From contig JACPPV010000023.1 of assembly GCA_016190825.1 (NCBI GenBank), forward strand, positions 1 to 64,000: 64,000 nucleotides of DNA, written 5' to 3'. The stretch is from Chloroflexota bacterium (GTDB taxonomy: Bacteria; Chloroflexota; Dehalococcoidia; Dehalococcoidales; UBA2162). Numbering within the stretch: position 1 is the stretch's first letter; each line of letters begins with the position of its first letter. The notes under the pieces are model-generated. The model did not search any database. It was not told the origin of the DNA and saw only the letters and a program-made list of their open reading frames with translations. The position numbers and the translations under genes are program-made. Positions 52,682 to 62,868 of this stretch are shown here, in pieces.

Positions 52682-53644
52682 TTGAAATCGGAAGCCTGCG
52701 GTGGGAAAACAGTGTTTTCAACAAAGAGCGGTGCCGCCAAACTTGCTCTTGGGTGTATCCTGGGCATGGTAGGACTTAAGATTACCTTCACTGTCCTAAC
52801 AGGGAGCATCAGCATTCTGGCGCAGGCCGTAGATAGTTTCCTCGATGTGCTCGCCGTTGGCCTTGCGTTCTTTGCTGTTGTTATCGCGCTTAAGCCTGCT
52901 GACGAAGAGCACCCTTTCGGTCACGGGAAAACGGAGAATATTGCCGCTGTGGTCCAGTCATTGCTTCTTTTCATCGCTGCTACAATGATCGCTTACTCGG
53001 CAATATTACGCATCATAAGCGGGGAACCGGTCAGAAGGACTGAAGTCGGCATCGGGGTAATGATCGTTTCGATCTCAGTAAGTTTTTTTCTATCGCGGCA
53101 TCTTCTTCGAGTATCCCATGCTACGGATTCTATTGCGCTGGAGGCGATCGCCCGCAACATTGCCGCTGACGTATACTCGGCGGCAGGGGTACTCGGGGCA
53201 ATGACGGTTATCTACTTCACCCGCCTTAACATTATCGACCCGCTTGTCGCCTTACTCATCGCCGCGCTAATCGCCAGGTCAGGCTACAAGATGATGCGAA
53301 AATCCTTCGGTGTTCTTATCGATGTCAGACTGCCCGAAGAGGAAGAGGAAATCATACGTCAAACTTTGATGGAGCACACGGGCGAGTTCGCCGGCTTCCA
53401 CGGAATGCGCACCCGTAAGGCCGGCAGTCAACGTTTCATTGATCTCCACCTGGTGATGAGAAGGGATATAAGCGTTGAAGAAGCGCATCACATGTGTGAC
53501 CACCTTGAGGAGGATCTGAAGGGCAAGCTGAAGGATGTCAGTGTCACGATCCATGTTGAGCCCTGTGATTCGAGCGATTGTGAACAGTGCCGGGTCTCAG
53601 GTTGCAGCTTCAGAGCAAACATCATTCGGTCAATAAAAGGATAG
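52682..53644 (+). CDS. Cation diffusion facilitator (CDF) transporter
   Basis: VLTGSISILAQAVDSFLDVLAVGLAFFAVVIALKPADEEHPFGHGKTENIAAVVQSLLLF. TTG start. Confidence 0.93.
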   Translation: MKSEACGGKTVFSTKSGAAKLALGCILGMVGLKITFTVLTGSISILAQAVDSFLDVLAVGLAFFAVVIALKPADEEHPFGHGKTENIAAVVQSLLLFIAATMIAYSAILRIISGEPVRRTEVGIGVMIVSISVSFFLSRHLLRVSHATDSIALEAIARNIAADVYSAAGVLGAMTVIYFTRLNIIDPLVALLIAALIARSGYKMMRKSFGVLIDVRLPEEEEEIIRQTLMEHTGEFAGFHGMRTRKAGSQRFIDLHLVMRRDISVEEAHHMCDHLEEDLKGKLKDVSVTIHVEPCDSSDCEQCRVSGCSFRANIIRSIKG

Positions 53645-53752
53645 CCCCCGAATCTTGCTCCCTTTGCGCCGTATGAGATACTTCGTACCTATACTCCGAC
53701 ACGGGGGCGGTACGGTTGGCCAGTTGACTAACGGGATGGTAGATACATCACA

Positions 53753-54043
53753 CTAATGCCTCACGCTGAAATCAGTATAAGCTCCCCCTGGCTCAGACCA
53801 CTCGCTCTCCACCCTGTCTACCTGCGCGCCGCGAGGCCCTGTTTGAAGGTGTTCAAGTAGCCTGGAAAGCTTTGCCTTTTCTCCCTCCGCCTCAACCTCT
53901 ACCGCGCTGCCTCCGGGAAGGTTGCGGACATAGCCGGTTAGCCCCAGGGCAGTCGCGTGCCTCAAAGTAAAATCACGGAAGTAAACACCCTGGACGCGAC
54001 CGTAGATTACTGCCCGCAACAAAGCCATCTCAGCCATTGTCAT
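53753..54043 (-). CDS. acyP: Acylphosphatase
   Basis: LRAVIYGRVQGVYFRDFTLRHATALGLTGYVRNLPGGSAVEVEAEG. Confidence 0.93.
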   Translation of the reverse strand: MTMAEMALLRAVIYGRVQGVYFRDFTLRHATALGLTGYVRNLPGGSAVEVEAEGEKAKLSRLLEHLQTGPRGAQVDRVESEWSEPGGAYTDFSVRH

Positions 54044-54213
54044 TTGCCTGCGGGCCGGCGCGAAGAGCCTTCGTAACTTATCCGGCCCTTCCTCGCAGTG
54101 AACCAGTCTGAAGGCTCTGTAAAGCTACCATTGCCAAAAAGAAACAGGGATGCGTAGGACCAAAGACCTGTTCATAGAAACACAGTCGACATAATGTTCG
54201 CTGAAACCGGGAC

Positions 54214-54366
54214 TTATTCCTCTTCCTCCCGCTCTTTTCTTCTCTTCTTGCCGATTACCTCGACCTCCATCACCGGCTGGAGGGGTTGAACCGCGGGCGA
54301 TAACGCCTTCTTGACATCCTTCTTGGGCTTCTTCGCTTCGTGATGCCGAAAATCCCGTTTACCCAT
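54214..54366 (-). CDS. Small Lys-rich hypothetical protein
   Basis: MGKRDFRHHEAKKPKKDVKKALSPAVQPLQPVMEVEVIGKKRRKEREEEE; start at 54366 preceded by a GGAG-like SD. Confidence 0.6.
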   Translation of the reverse strand: MGKRDFRHHEAKKPKKDVKKALSPAVQPLQPVMEVEVIGKKRRKEREEEE

Positions 54367-54618
54367 AGCTTCTCCTCTACTTGCCCTCTTGTGATAAGAG
54401 TTGTAATTGAAGTTTAGCAAAGAAGGGTCAGCCTGTAAAGCCAGTGTGCTACGGCGCCCGCCGGTGAGCTTGTGCAAAGGTGGTAAACCTACCCTGACTC
54501 CGGCGTACAGTGGGGAGCCAGTCAGTATTTTCCCCGCCTCCTTTCTGCTATGATAATTCTAATCCTGCGCTGATTGACCGGATGGCTTACGGCAGTGCCC
54601 TTCTTTACATCCAGAAAT

Positions 54619-55983
54619 ATGAGGACTCTCGAAGAATACGATATTGCCGTGGTGGGGGGAGGAATCGCCGGGCTTTATTGCTGCCTGCACGCCCCTCCCG
54701 AGGCGAGGATCGCCCTTTTTGAGGCTACCGGCCGGATTGGTGGGAAACTTGAGACCGTCTCTATGGAAGGATTCCAGGCTGAGTACGGGTCGATGAGGTT
54801 TGATCCCTCCAGGCAGCCCGCCATGGAAAGGCTGCTAAAGGAGCTGCAACTGGATACCGAGCCATTTCCCGAATACAGCTCTCCACCCGTCCGCGAGCGA
54901 CGAACGATATTCAACCTCGAAAAGGAAGAAAGAGGCATGAATGCCCTGGAACTTCACACCTATGCCATCGCCCGGGTGCTGGGCAAGACGCCGCCAGAGC
55001 TCATGACAATCTCGGAAGATGAGATAGACTACCTCCGGAGGGAAGGCAAATACCGCGGCCGCTTTCTGTGGAAGCAGGGCGTATGGAACGTTTTCTGTGA
55101 TGTGCTGAGCTACGATGCCATAAAGTACATTATCTCTGACGGCAGTTTCTTCCACGTGATACATGAGAACCCGGGCGTGGTGGGCAACATGCTGACCTGG
55201 GTCAAAATGCTGCAGATGAGCAAGTATCTGAAGGGAATCAAGGGCGGAATGCAGTCCATCACTGACAAGATGCTGGAGAAGGTCAAAAGCAGGGGCGTTC
55301 AGGTCTTCACCCACAATACACTTTCTTCCCTCGGGCCGGCCCGGGGGAAGAAAGTGGCGCTCACATTTGACGCCGGCCAGTACACCGCCAGGCACGCCAT
55401 CCTGGCAATTCCCTCACGCCCCCTCAAAGCCATCGGTGGACTGCCGGATGACATCAGGGCGCTGCTGGATTCGGTGATTGAAATCCCGCTGCTCAAATGC
55501 TTCTTCGTGGTCAAAGAGCCATGGTGGGATGAGAATATCCCGAACAAAGGGGTCCAGACCTTTCCGGCGAGGGAACTGCATTACTACAAACAGGGCGGCA
55601 AGGGAATGATCATGGCATACGCCGACCGTCCCTACATCAACTTCTGGAGCAAATATGTTAAGGGTAGACCGCATCATAGGGCGGAGATTAACGGAAATGA
55701 AGAGCTGCCGCAGGTATTCTCCGCGCAGACGAAGATTGACCCCGGGACCGTTACCGACTTCGGTATCCGCGACTGGACCAGAGAGCCTTACGGCGCTGGC
55801 GTGCATCTCTGGAGACCGGGCTTCGAACCATGGAAAGTGGGAGAACGCCTCAGCGCTTTTTCACTCCCGGGAGCTTCTACAAAGAACGTCCACATCTGCG
55901 GGGAAGCCTTCTCAGACTACCAGGGCTTCATGGAAGGCGCCGTCCGTTCCGCCCAAAGCGCCCTGGCAAAGGCGCTGGATTAA
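54619..55983 (+). CDS. FAD-dependent amine oxidase-like oxidoreductase
   Basis: YDIAVVGGGIAGLYCCLHAPPEARIALFEATGRIGGKLETV ... VHICGEAFSDYQGFMEGAVRSAQSALAKAL. Confidence 0.9.
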   Translation: MRTLEEYDIAVVGGGIAGLYCCLHAPPEARIALFEATGRIGGKLETVSMEGFQAEYGSMRFDPSRQPAMERLLKELQLDTEPFPEYSSPPVRERRTIFNLEKEERGMNALELHTYAIARVLGKTPPELMTISEDEIDYLRREGKYRGRFLWKQGVWNVFCDVLSYDAIKYIISDGSFFHVIHENPGVVGNMLTWVKMLQMSKYLKGIKGGMQSITDKMLEKVKSRGVQVFTHNTLSSLGPARGKKVALTFDAGQYTARHAILAIPSRPLKAIGGLPDDIRALLDSVIEIPLLKCFFVVKEPWWDENIPNKGVQTFPARELHYYKQGGKGMIMAYADRPYINFWSKYVKGRPHHRAEINGNEELPQVFSAQTKIDPGTVTDFGIRDWTREPYGAGVHLWRPGFEPWKVGERLSAFSLPGASTKNVHICGEAFSDYQGFMEGAVRSAQSALAKALD

Positions 55984-56116
55984 GACGACTTCTGTCCTTC
56001 CTCTATCAACCACCTATTACATCATAATTACGTAACCTTACTGATAGCTTTCCCCTCTAAGACCCGGTAAACTGTTTATATCAGCATATTTCAGATGGGC
56101 GGAGGGGCAGACGATC

Positions 56117-57343
56117 GTGAAAATAAGCCGTCGTGATTTCATCCGGTATGGCATGACGGGTCTCGTGGTGGCAGCAGGTACCACTGCCCTGGGCAGGATG
56201 ATAACGCCGCGCAGAAATGGTAACGGCACGGCAATAGTCGTGAGGCTGGCTATCACCGAAGCCATGGTGGAAATGGTGGACCACACGTTCATTTACCACT
56301 GGACGTTTGAAGACCTGGGTAACCCGGCGCATCTCCCCCAGCTTCCCGGACCGCTGATTCAAGCCATCGAGGGCGACCCTATCGAGCTTTCCATCACCAA
56401 CAGGCTGCCTGATGTTCACGGCTTCCGCATCCCCGGCGTTCCTGGCGAAACTGGCACGGGCATTCTTGTCGAGCCAGGCCAGACCAAAACAATCGGATTT
56501 CTTGCACCGGAAGGGGGCACCTACATGTACCTCGATCACCTCAACGAGCCGGTCAACCGCGTCCTCGGCCTGCATGGTCCAATGGTTGTCCTGCCGAGAA
56601 CCGGAAACACGCCCTACAGCCGGCCCACGCCCAACGTACAGAAGCTGTTTGACGACCTAGGTACGGCGCCGCATTTTCCCGGCGAGCCCTGGAAAGCGGA
56701 GCGCACTCGCATCTGGGTTTTCCACTCCAAAGACCCGAGGTTCAATGCGATGGCCGAGAGAGGCGAGAAAATCAATGCCGCCGTTTTTCGGGAGGAGTTC
56801 CTGCCGCGGTACTTCACCATCAACGGCGAGTCCGGGGCCTACGCTTCCCACAATCATCATACCACCCCCGAAGGCAGGATTGGGCAGCCGCACCTGATAC
56901 GGATAATGGATACGGGCATGAACGCGGATTCGCCCCATATTCACGGCAACCACGTCTACTTGCTCGCCAGGCGGGATACCACCGGCGATCTCAACATCCC
57001 GCGGAATGTTTTGCTGGTGGATACTTTTACGGATGAAGTTGCCCAGTGTATGGACTGGCTGCTGCCCTTCATTCGGCCGCCGGATATCCCTGGAGATGAG
57101 ACCATCCCCCTGCGCAAACTGGTAAAGGATGAACTGGCGCTCACCCTCGGCGGCGTCGGCCAGTCGCCGATAATGTTCCCTATGCACGGGCACAACGAGC
57201 AGTCCCAGAGCGCCGCCGGCGGCAATTACCCGCAGGGGATGGTGACCGGGTGGATAATCACCGGCGACCTTGATGGCGTTGACTTCCCGCCATCAAGCCC
57301 TGAGGAGAAGGGCGGACCGCCGATGCCTCACGACCAGGACTGA
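56117..57343 (+). CDS. Multicopper oxidase-like protein, TAT signal (part 1 of split pair)
   Basis: KISRRDFIRYGMTGLVVAAGTTALG TAT-like signal; NADSPHIHGNHVYLLARRDT; FPMHGHNEQSQSAAGGNYPQGMVTGWII. Confidence 0.75.
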   Translation: MKISRRDFIRYGMTGLVVAAGTTALGRMITPRRNGNGTAIVVRLAITEAMVEMVDHTFIYHWTFEDLGNPAHLPQLPGPLIQAIEGDPIELSITNRLPDVHGFRIPGVPGETGTGILVEPGQTKTIGFLAPEGGTYMYLDHLNEPVNRVLGLHGPMVVLPRTGNTPYSRPTPNVQKLFDDLGTAPHFPGEPWKAERTRIWVFHSKDPRFNAMAERGEKINAAVFREEFLPRYFTINGESGAYASHNHHTTPEGRIGQPHLIRIMDTGMNADSPHIHGNHVYLLARRDTTGDLNIPRNVLLVDTFTDEVAQCMDWLLPFIRPPDIPGDETIPLRKLVKDELALTLGGVGQSPIMFPMHGHNEQSQSAAGGNYPQGMVTGWIITGDLDGVDFPPSSPEEKGGPPMPHDQD

Positions 57344-57357
57344 GAGAGGATTAGAAG

Positions 57358-58485
57358 ATGACATTGCCGAGAATACCATTACGATCTATCAGCCGGGATG
57401 AACTACCGGTGTTCAACAAACACGTTTGTCCTCCTACCTTTGGCGGCGGCCCGATCGACCCGCTGACGCCGACACGCCGGATCGCCCGCAACCTGCTGGT
57501 GAACCTCGATGTCGAGCTTCAAGACGGGACAAAGGTACCGGTCTGGATACTGGAAGACCCGGATGACCCGGTGGGCGGGCGTGTCTTTCCTTCGAAAACA
57601 ATCCGAACGGTCGAAGGAGATATAGTGCACGCCCGAGTCGGCGTAAAAACCAACACCCACACCATCCACTGGCATGGCATCGAACCGACCCCGATGAATG
57701 ACGGCGTGGGCAAGCACTCTTTCGAAATATCCGGCAACTTCGTTTATCAATTCGCCACGAACCAGGCCGGCACCTTTCTCTACCATTGTCATAAGAACAC
57801 TGCCCTCCACTTCGAGCTAGGCTTATACGGCGCTTTTATCGTTGACCCGAAGAAACCAGACGCCCCTGAAGCCAGAGGCGTACCGGACCCACCCTATCCT
57901 GACGGCGGTCCTGGTTTTGTCCGCGCCTTCAACCCTCCTGACCACGTTATGAAGTACGATGTTGAGTCGTTGTGGGTGCCCGATGACTTTGACACCCGGT
58001 GGCATGAACTGGGACATGACGCTTTCATGCAGAAGTGCGACCCGGCTAACCCAACTGCTGCGGAGAATTTTACGCAGGATGGCATCCTTCACGATTTCCG
58101 GCCGGATATCTTCATCCTCTCGGGTGAAGCCAAACGCAAAGACGATACCACTCCTTTTGAGAAAGCAGCAATCAGGTGTAAGGTGGGACAGACAGTATTG
58201 CTCCGTTTTATTGATGCCACCTATACCATCACCGAGATCAGGTTGGGCTTGCCGGCGCAGATTATCGCTGAAGATGGATACCCTTTCGGCGTGCCCCCGC
58301 GCGGGCAATATTCGTTTCCGATAGATTTGCCTGCCGGGCAGCCTATGCGGATGACGGCGGCGATGCGCGGCGACGCCTTCATCCGGCCAACCACCCCCGG
58401 CCGGTTCCCCTGCACCGTTGACTTTTTTCACTGGATAAGCGGCAAAAAGCTTTATACAGCCACAACATTTATTGATGTGGAGTGA
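57358..58485 (+). CDS. Multicopper oxidase-like protein without signal peptide (part 2 of split pair)
   Basis: NTHTIHWHGIEPTPMNDGVGKHSFEISGNFVYQFATNQAGTFLYHCHKNTALHFELGLYGAFIVDP (HWHG...HCH). Confidence 0.85.
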   Translation: MTLPRIPLRSISRDELPVFNKHVCPPTFGGGPIDPLTPTRRIARNLLVNLDVELQDGTKVPVWILEDPDDPVGGRVFPSKTIRTVEGDIVHARVGVKTNTHTIHWHGIEPTPMNDGVGKHSFEISGNFVYQFATNQAGTFLYHCHKNTALHFELGLYGAFIVDPKKPDAPEARGVPDPPYPDGGPGFVRAFNPPDHVMKYDVESLWVPDDFDTRWHELGHDAFMQKCDPANPTAAENFTQDGILHDFRPDIFILSGEAKRKDDTTPFEKAAIRCKVGQTVLLRFIDATYTITEIRLGLPAQIIAEDGYPFGVPPRGQYSFPIDLPAGQPMRMTAAMRGDAFIRPTTPGRFPCTVDFFHWISGKKLYTATTFIDVE

Positions 58486-58496
58486 AGTGTAAACCA

Positions 58497-59591
58497 ATGC
58501 TAGATTACCTGCTAAAGGCGATGGCTGAATCGGACCTGGATGGTGTATCGCAGTGGTGGAAAAAAGAAACGCCATCTGGTGACAGGGCGTGGGCAATTCA
58601 CCTGGCATTGTTTCCCGTTGTGCAGAGGGTGTTGAACCCGCCTTTCATAAACCCCCATCTGCCCAAGATGTACCGGATCTGCCGCGAGTTTCTGCCGTAC
58701 CTGGAAGAGGCTGACATCCCGTCCCTGGTCTGGTTGGAAGTGAACGAGTATGCCGCAAGGCCCAAGCTAGAACCGCTGCCGCTACCTGCCCGGCAGGATT
58801 CTCCGGTTTCCTTTACGGCGATTCAAGCCGCCATCAGGGAGAATGACCCTGCAAAGAGCGCCGCCTTGCTGAGGGCTTTCCTGGAACAAAAAGGAAAGGT
58901 GGAGCTGGCGCGAAACCTTTTGCTCCTCGGCAGCGGCTACCTGGAGCAGTCGCTCGGCCACTCTGTCTCCTGCACGGCTTTCATCTTGCTGGAGATAATG
59001 GAGCGCATCGACCAGGACCCATGGCCGGCGCTGACCTTGCTGGCAGACTATTTTTGCAAGGGACAGTTCCATACCGTGCTCCCGATACCAGGGAAGAGGG
59101 TTATTCTTTCGCAAGAAGCCCTGAGTCAGCATTTGCTAAGAGCCGCCAGCGGAAACGGCATCGTCAACCTCCACCATACAATTACGCGCTACTCCATTGA
59201 ACGGGTCCGTCATCTCTTCAGTGAGGCGGAATACGCCCACCTGATCGCCCGCTGGATCGAATTTATCGGTCACAAGGACGCGGAAACACCTCCACCGGCA
59301 CCCTCCGGAGAAAATGTGCCTGAGTACCAATATTTTTATCAGACATTTTCCGGGCGGGATGAAAAGCAGGTCCTTCTGTATCTCGGCGGAATGCTTCCCT
59401 CAACGGAAGGCCGGCGGACGATGGGATATTATCTGGTTAAAGGGGTCTGCGACCTTTACCATGGGCAGTATAACCCGCATTTTCTGACCGGCCTGAGCTC
59501 AGCCCTCTGGGTGGCAAACGAGTACCATAAGCAACCCCCCGTAGCCATGAATGCCCTGCGCCAGTACGTGAACTATTTCTTCTCCAGGTGA
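58497..59591 (+). CDS. Hypothetical protein linked to the multicopper oxidase pair
   Basis: Intact ~364-aa ORF (MLDYLLKAMAESDLDGVSQWWKKE...), directly downstream of the MCO pair. Confidence 0.6.
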   Translation: MLDYLLKAMAESDLDGVSQWWKKETPSGDRAWAIHLALFPVVQRVLNPPFINPHLPKMYRICREFLPYLEEADIPSLVWLEVNEYAARPKLEPLPLPARQDSPVSFTAIQAAIRENDPAKSAALLRAFLEQKGKVELARNLLLLGSGYLEQSLGHSVSCTAFILLEIMERIDQDPWPALTLLADYFCKGQFHTVLPIPGKRVILSQEALSQHLLRAASGNGIVNLHHTITRYSIERVRHLFSEAEYAHLIARWIEFIGHKDAETPPPAPSGENVPEYQYFYQTFSGRDEKQVLLYLGGMLPSTEGRRTMGYYLVKGVCDLYHGQYNPHFLTGLSSALWVANEYHKQPPVAMNALRQYVNYFFSR

Positions 59592-59592
59592 T

Positions 59593-61134
59593 TTGCCGGG
59601 ACAACCAGAAGGCAAGGAGGATGGACAGGTGATTACGCTATTGCAAGGCGCTAACTACATCGGGGGAAAATGGATCAATGACACCGGTGAGGTGTTTGAG
59701 GACCGTAACCCTTCTGATACTAATGAACTGTTGGGGACATTCCCCCGTTCCAGAGAGCAGCAGGCGAATCTTGCCGTGGCAGCCGCAAGGGCGGCTTTCC
59801 CTGCGTGGCGCAGCCTGTCCCGCATCAACCGCGCCGAGTTTCTCGATACCTTCGTCCAGTTGGTCAAGAGTGACAAAGATGAACTTGCCCGTATAATCAG
59901 CCGCGAGTGTGGCAAGTGTATTGCGGAGGCGCGGGCGGACGTGGTAGAGGGCATTCACACGGCGCAGTACTGGTTCGGCCGGGCGCGAACCCCTTCAGGT
60001 GAAGTGCTGGCTTCAGAGATTCCAGAAAAGGACAGCTACGTCTACCGCAAACCCAAGGGCGTGGTCATCGCCATCACGCCCTGGAATTTCCCTTTCGCCA
60101 TACCACTATGGCTTATCTGCCCATCGCTGGTGGAAGGAAACACCGTGGTGCTGAAGCCGGCTGAAGAAACTCCTTTGATTGCCCAATGTCTTATCGAGTA
60201 CTTTGAAAAGGCCGGATTGCCTGCCGGCGTGCTTAACCTGGTACAGGGTTACGGGGAAGAAGCAGGGTGGCCGCTGGTGACTCATCCGGATGTGGACACT
60301 GTGCTCTTTACCGGCTCCGCCCAGGTGGGAGCCATGATCAAAGAAGCCTGCGCAAAGGACTACCGCAAGTTTTGCGTCTGCGAGATGGGTGGTAAGAACG
60401 CCATGATAGTATGCGATGATGCCGATTTTGACCTGGCGGTCAATGCCGCCATAATGTCCGCCTTCCGCACCACCGGACAGCGCTGCGTTTCCGTGGAACG
60501 TCTCATCGTTCAGCGTGGCATCTTCGACCGTTTCGTTGCCGGCTTCGTAGAGAAAGCACGGCAGCTTAGAATCGGCGACCCACTGGATGAGAATACCTTT
60601 ATGGGGCCGCTGGTGAGCGCATCCGGCGGCGAAAAATTTGAGTATTACAATGAGCTGGCGGTAAAAGAGGGCGCCCGTGTCCTTCTGGACGGCGGCAGGA
60701 TGACCGAGGGGAACTATGGCCGGGGACATTTCTTCCGCCCATTCGTCTACACGCTGGAGCACGATTCCAGGTCAAGGGTGCTGCGCGAAGAGGTCTTCGG
60801 CCCCCACGTCGCCGTCATGCCTTTTAATACCCTGGAGGATGCGGTACGCATTTACAATGACTCGGAATATGCCTTTGCCCTCTCAGTGTGCAGCCGGGAC
60901 TACCGGAAGATTCGAGCCGTCCGTAATCTGTGCGATTTCGGGGTTGGATACGTAAATCTTCCCACCATCGGGGCGGAGGTACATCTCCCCTTCGGCGGTC
61001 TGAAAAAGAGCGGGACAGGAATGCCTTCGGCAGCCGGGCTGATAGATGCGGTGACTCACCGTGTCTCGTGGACGGTAAATCACGATACCGAAATCAGGCT
61101 GGCTCAGGGCTTGAGCGGCGGGATTTCAGAATAG
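59593..61134 (+). CDS. NAD(P)-dependent aldehyde dehydrogenase
   Basis: AITPWNFPFAIPLWLICPSLVEGNTVVLKPAEETPLIA ... CEMGGKNAMIVCDDADFDLAVNAAIMSAFRTTGQRCVSVERLIV. Confidence 0.95.
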   Translation: MPGQPEGKEDGQVITLLQGANYIGGKWINDTGEVFEDRNPSDTNELLGTFPRSREQQANLAVAAARAAFPAWRSLSRINRAEFLDTFVQLVKSDKDELARIISRECGKCIAEARADVVEGIHTAQYWFGRARTPSGEVLASEIPEKDSYVYRKPKGVVIAITPWNFPFAIPLWLICPSLVEGNTVVLKPAEETPLIAQCLIEYFEKAGLPAGVLNLVQGYGEEAGWPLVTHPDVDTVLFTGSAQVGAMIKEACAKDYRKFCVCEMGGKNAMIVCDDADFDLAVNAAIMSAFRTTGQRCVSVERLIVQRGIFDRFVAGFVEKARQLRIGDPLDENTFMGPLVSASGGEKFEYYNELAVKEGARVLLDGGRMTEGNYGRGHFFRPFVYTLEHDSRSRVLREEVFGPHVAVMPFNTLEDAVRIYNDSEYAFALSVCSRDYRKIRAVRNLCDFGVGYVNLPTIGAEVHLPFGGLKKSGTGMPSAAGLIDAVTHRVSWTVNHDTEIRLAQGLSGGISE

Positions 61135-61230
61135 GCGTTGCCCCTTTTCAGTCTCCCGTTCGCCCCCGTTGCCACGTTTTCCTCTAATTGACTGGCAAAG
61201 ATGCCTCTGTTAGAATGATTATGCTCAAGA

Positions 61231-61307
61231 GGGCGGTTAGCTCAGCTGGTTAGAGCACTGCGTTGACATCGCAGAGGTCACTGGTTCGAGTCCAGTATCG
61301 CCCACCA
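61231..61307 (+). tRNA. tRNA-Val (anticodon GAC)
   Basis: GGGCGGTTAGCTCAGCTGGTTAGAGCACTGCGTTGACATCGCAGAGGTCACTGGTTCGAGTCCAGTATCGCCCACCA; CCA encoded. Confidence 0.95.
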
Positions 61308-61717
61308 TAATTGACAGATCCCGAACCATCCACCCGCGCGATGACGCCAAAGGGGGCGTTATATTCCGCTTTGACAATCCCCCCGTTTTCCACGTGAAGG
61401 CGTTTCAGAACTGTTTCACAGAGGAGCCGCTTCTGGTCAAAATTACCGTTCTTGTAAAAAAAGTCAAGCTGGGTAGCCATCTGAAGTGCCACCTCGAAGT
61501 CAGCCTTAACCAGGTGCTGGCGCTGCCTGACACTATCAACGTTAGTCTTCAATCTTGACCTTTCAGCCTCAATCTGGGAGCGGTGTTCTTTGAAATCCGC
61601 AAGAGATATCTCCTCCTCCATGTACAACTGCTGGAGGTTTTTCTCCATGCGCTCGAGCTTGGCCAGCCGCACTTCGGCCGCTTTGAGTTGCCCATCCCCT
61701 TCAGCCAGCCAAAGACA
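61250..61717 (-). pseudogene. C-terminal remnant of a large serine recombinase, reading into tRNA-Val
   Basis: LAEGDGQLKAAEVRLAKLERMEKNLQQLYMEEEISLADFKEHRSQIEAERSRLKTNVDSVRQRQHLVKADFEVALQMATQLDFFYKNGNFDQKRLLCETVLKRLHVENGGIVKAEYNAPFGVIA; no catalytic N-terminal domain. Confidence 0.75.
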
Positions 61718-62303
61718 GTGCGGGTGCTCGCGGCCGAGATAGACCGCGCCGTCCGCCAGATAGCGGCCGTTGCCCGCGAGACCGGTGCGGTCCGGCTGGA
61801 GTGGTCCGGGGAGGGACTCAATCTCTCCGGCGGACCGGAAGACGCTCGGGTGACCACCAGGCTGCCGGTGCAGACCGACGGCAATCCTGCCGGGCAGGAT
61901 TGCCGTCCACTACAAATACCTGAAGGAATACCTGGACGGCAAGGAAGGACTCGTCACCCTGTCGGCGAAGGACGCCAGCCCCCTGGTCCTGCGGCACGGC
62001 AAGTCGGCCATGGCGGTTGTCATGCCGATGTACGTAAGTGACTGGGCATCCCGGAAGGAACCAGTTGCTACGACTGAACCTCAGGCAGAGGCCCCGGCCG
62101 ACGCGGGGATTCCGGAACAGACGGATGAGGTAGTGGAAGAGGCAATCGAAGGAGAGGCCCAAACTGAGCCATCCGTTTCCAGCGAAGCTGGGGCAGGTGA
62201 GCCGCAGGAAGCCGAACCAGAGCCGGAAATAGCCCCACCGCCTGCGGAAAGCGCAGTCGAGCCGCGGCCAAGGGGAAGACGGCGAAAAGGGCGGCAGGAA
62301 TAA
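61717..62303 (+). pseudogene. DnaN (beta clamp)-like C-terminal fragment with frameshift at ~61890-61905 and acidic/Pro-rich tail
   Basis: VLAAEIDRAVRQIAAVARETGAVRLEWSGEGLNLSGGPEDARVTTRLPVQ | frameshift | GRIAVHYKYLKEYLDGKEGLVTLSAKDASPLVLRHGKSAMAVVMPMYVSDWAS... Confidence 0.6.
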
Positions 62304-62368
62304 CACCTTTGGGGGAGCCCCACCCCGGGCTCCCCCTTCCCCTTATTAAGGGGAAAAGGAGTCAAAGA

Positions 62369-62868
62369 ATGGCAGAGACAGAAGAAAAGGAGAACCGAGC
62401 CAGGCAAAACGCAAAATGCGCACTCGAAAACATCATCGCCGTGATTAAGCACCTGGAACACCGTCGGGAGTGCGACGGCGAATATTGCAACCTGAGCGAC
62501 CAAGAGATTTTCAAAGGCATCAACGTCCTTTATAGGGAAGGCATGAAGGCCACCGAGGAAGAAAAACAAGAATATCATGACGAGGAAAACGCACTGCAGA
62601 TGATCCAGGACGATCCTTTGTCCATCGAAGTACGTTCCGGGTGGCATACGCCAGGTGAAGCGGGAGAATCAATGGAGTATTACATCCTGCTCGGCACCGG
62701 CGGGCCGGCCCTTCGCATCATCGGCGATCTCGGTGAGCACAATACCCCTGAAAGCGCCCATCTGGAATATCAGGACTGGTTCACGTCCTGGGAGCGTACT
62801 ACCTGGAGACCGAAGAAGAACGTCAGGCAGTGCTCACCTATGCGCAGCAATTCTACTATGGCGAGTGA
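62369..62868 (+). pseudogene. Phage/mobile-element hypothetical protein, frameshifted near its 3' end
   Basis: MAETEEKENRARQNAKCALENIIAVIKHLEHRRECDGEYCNL...LRIIGDLGEHNTPESAHLEYQDWFTSWER; a shifted frame then gives AYYLETEEERQAVLTYAQQFYYGE*. Confidence 0.55.
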
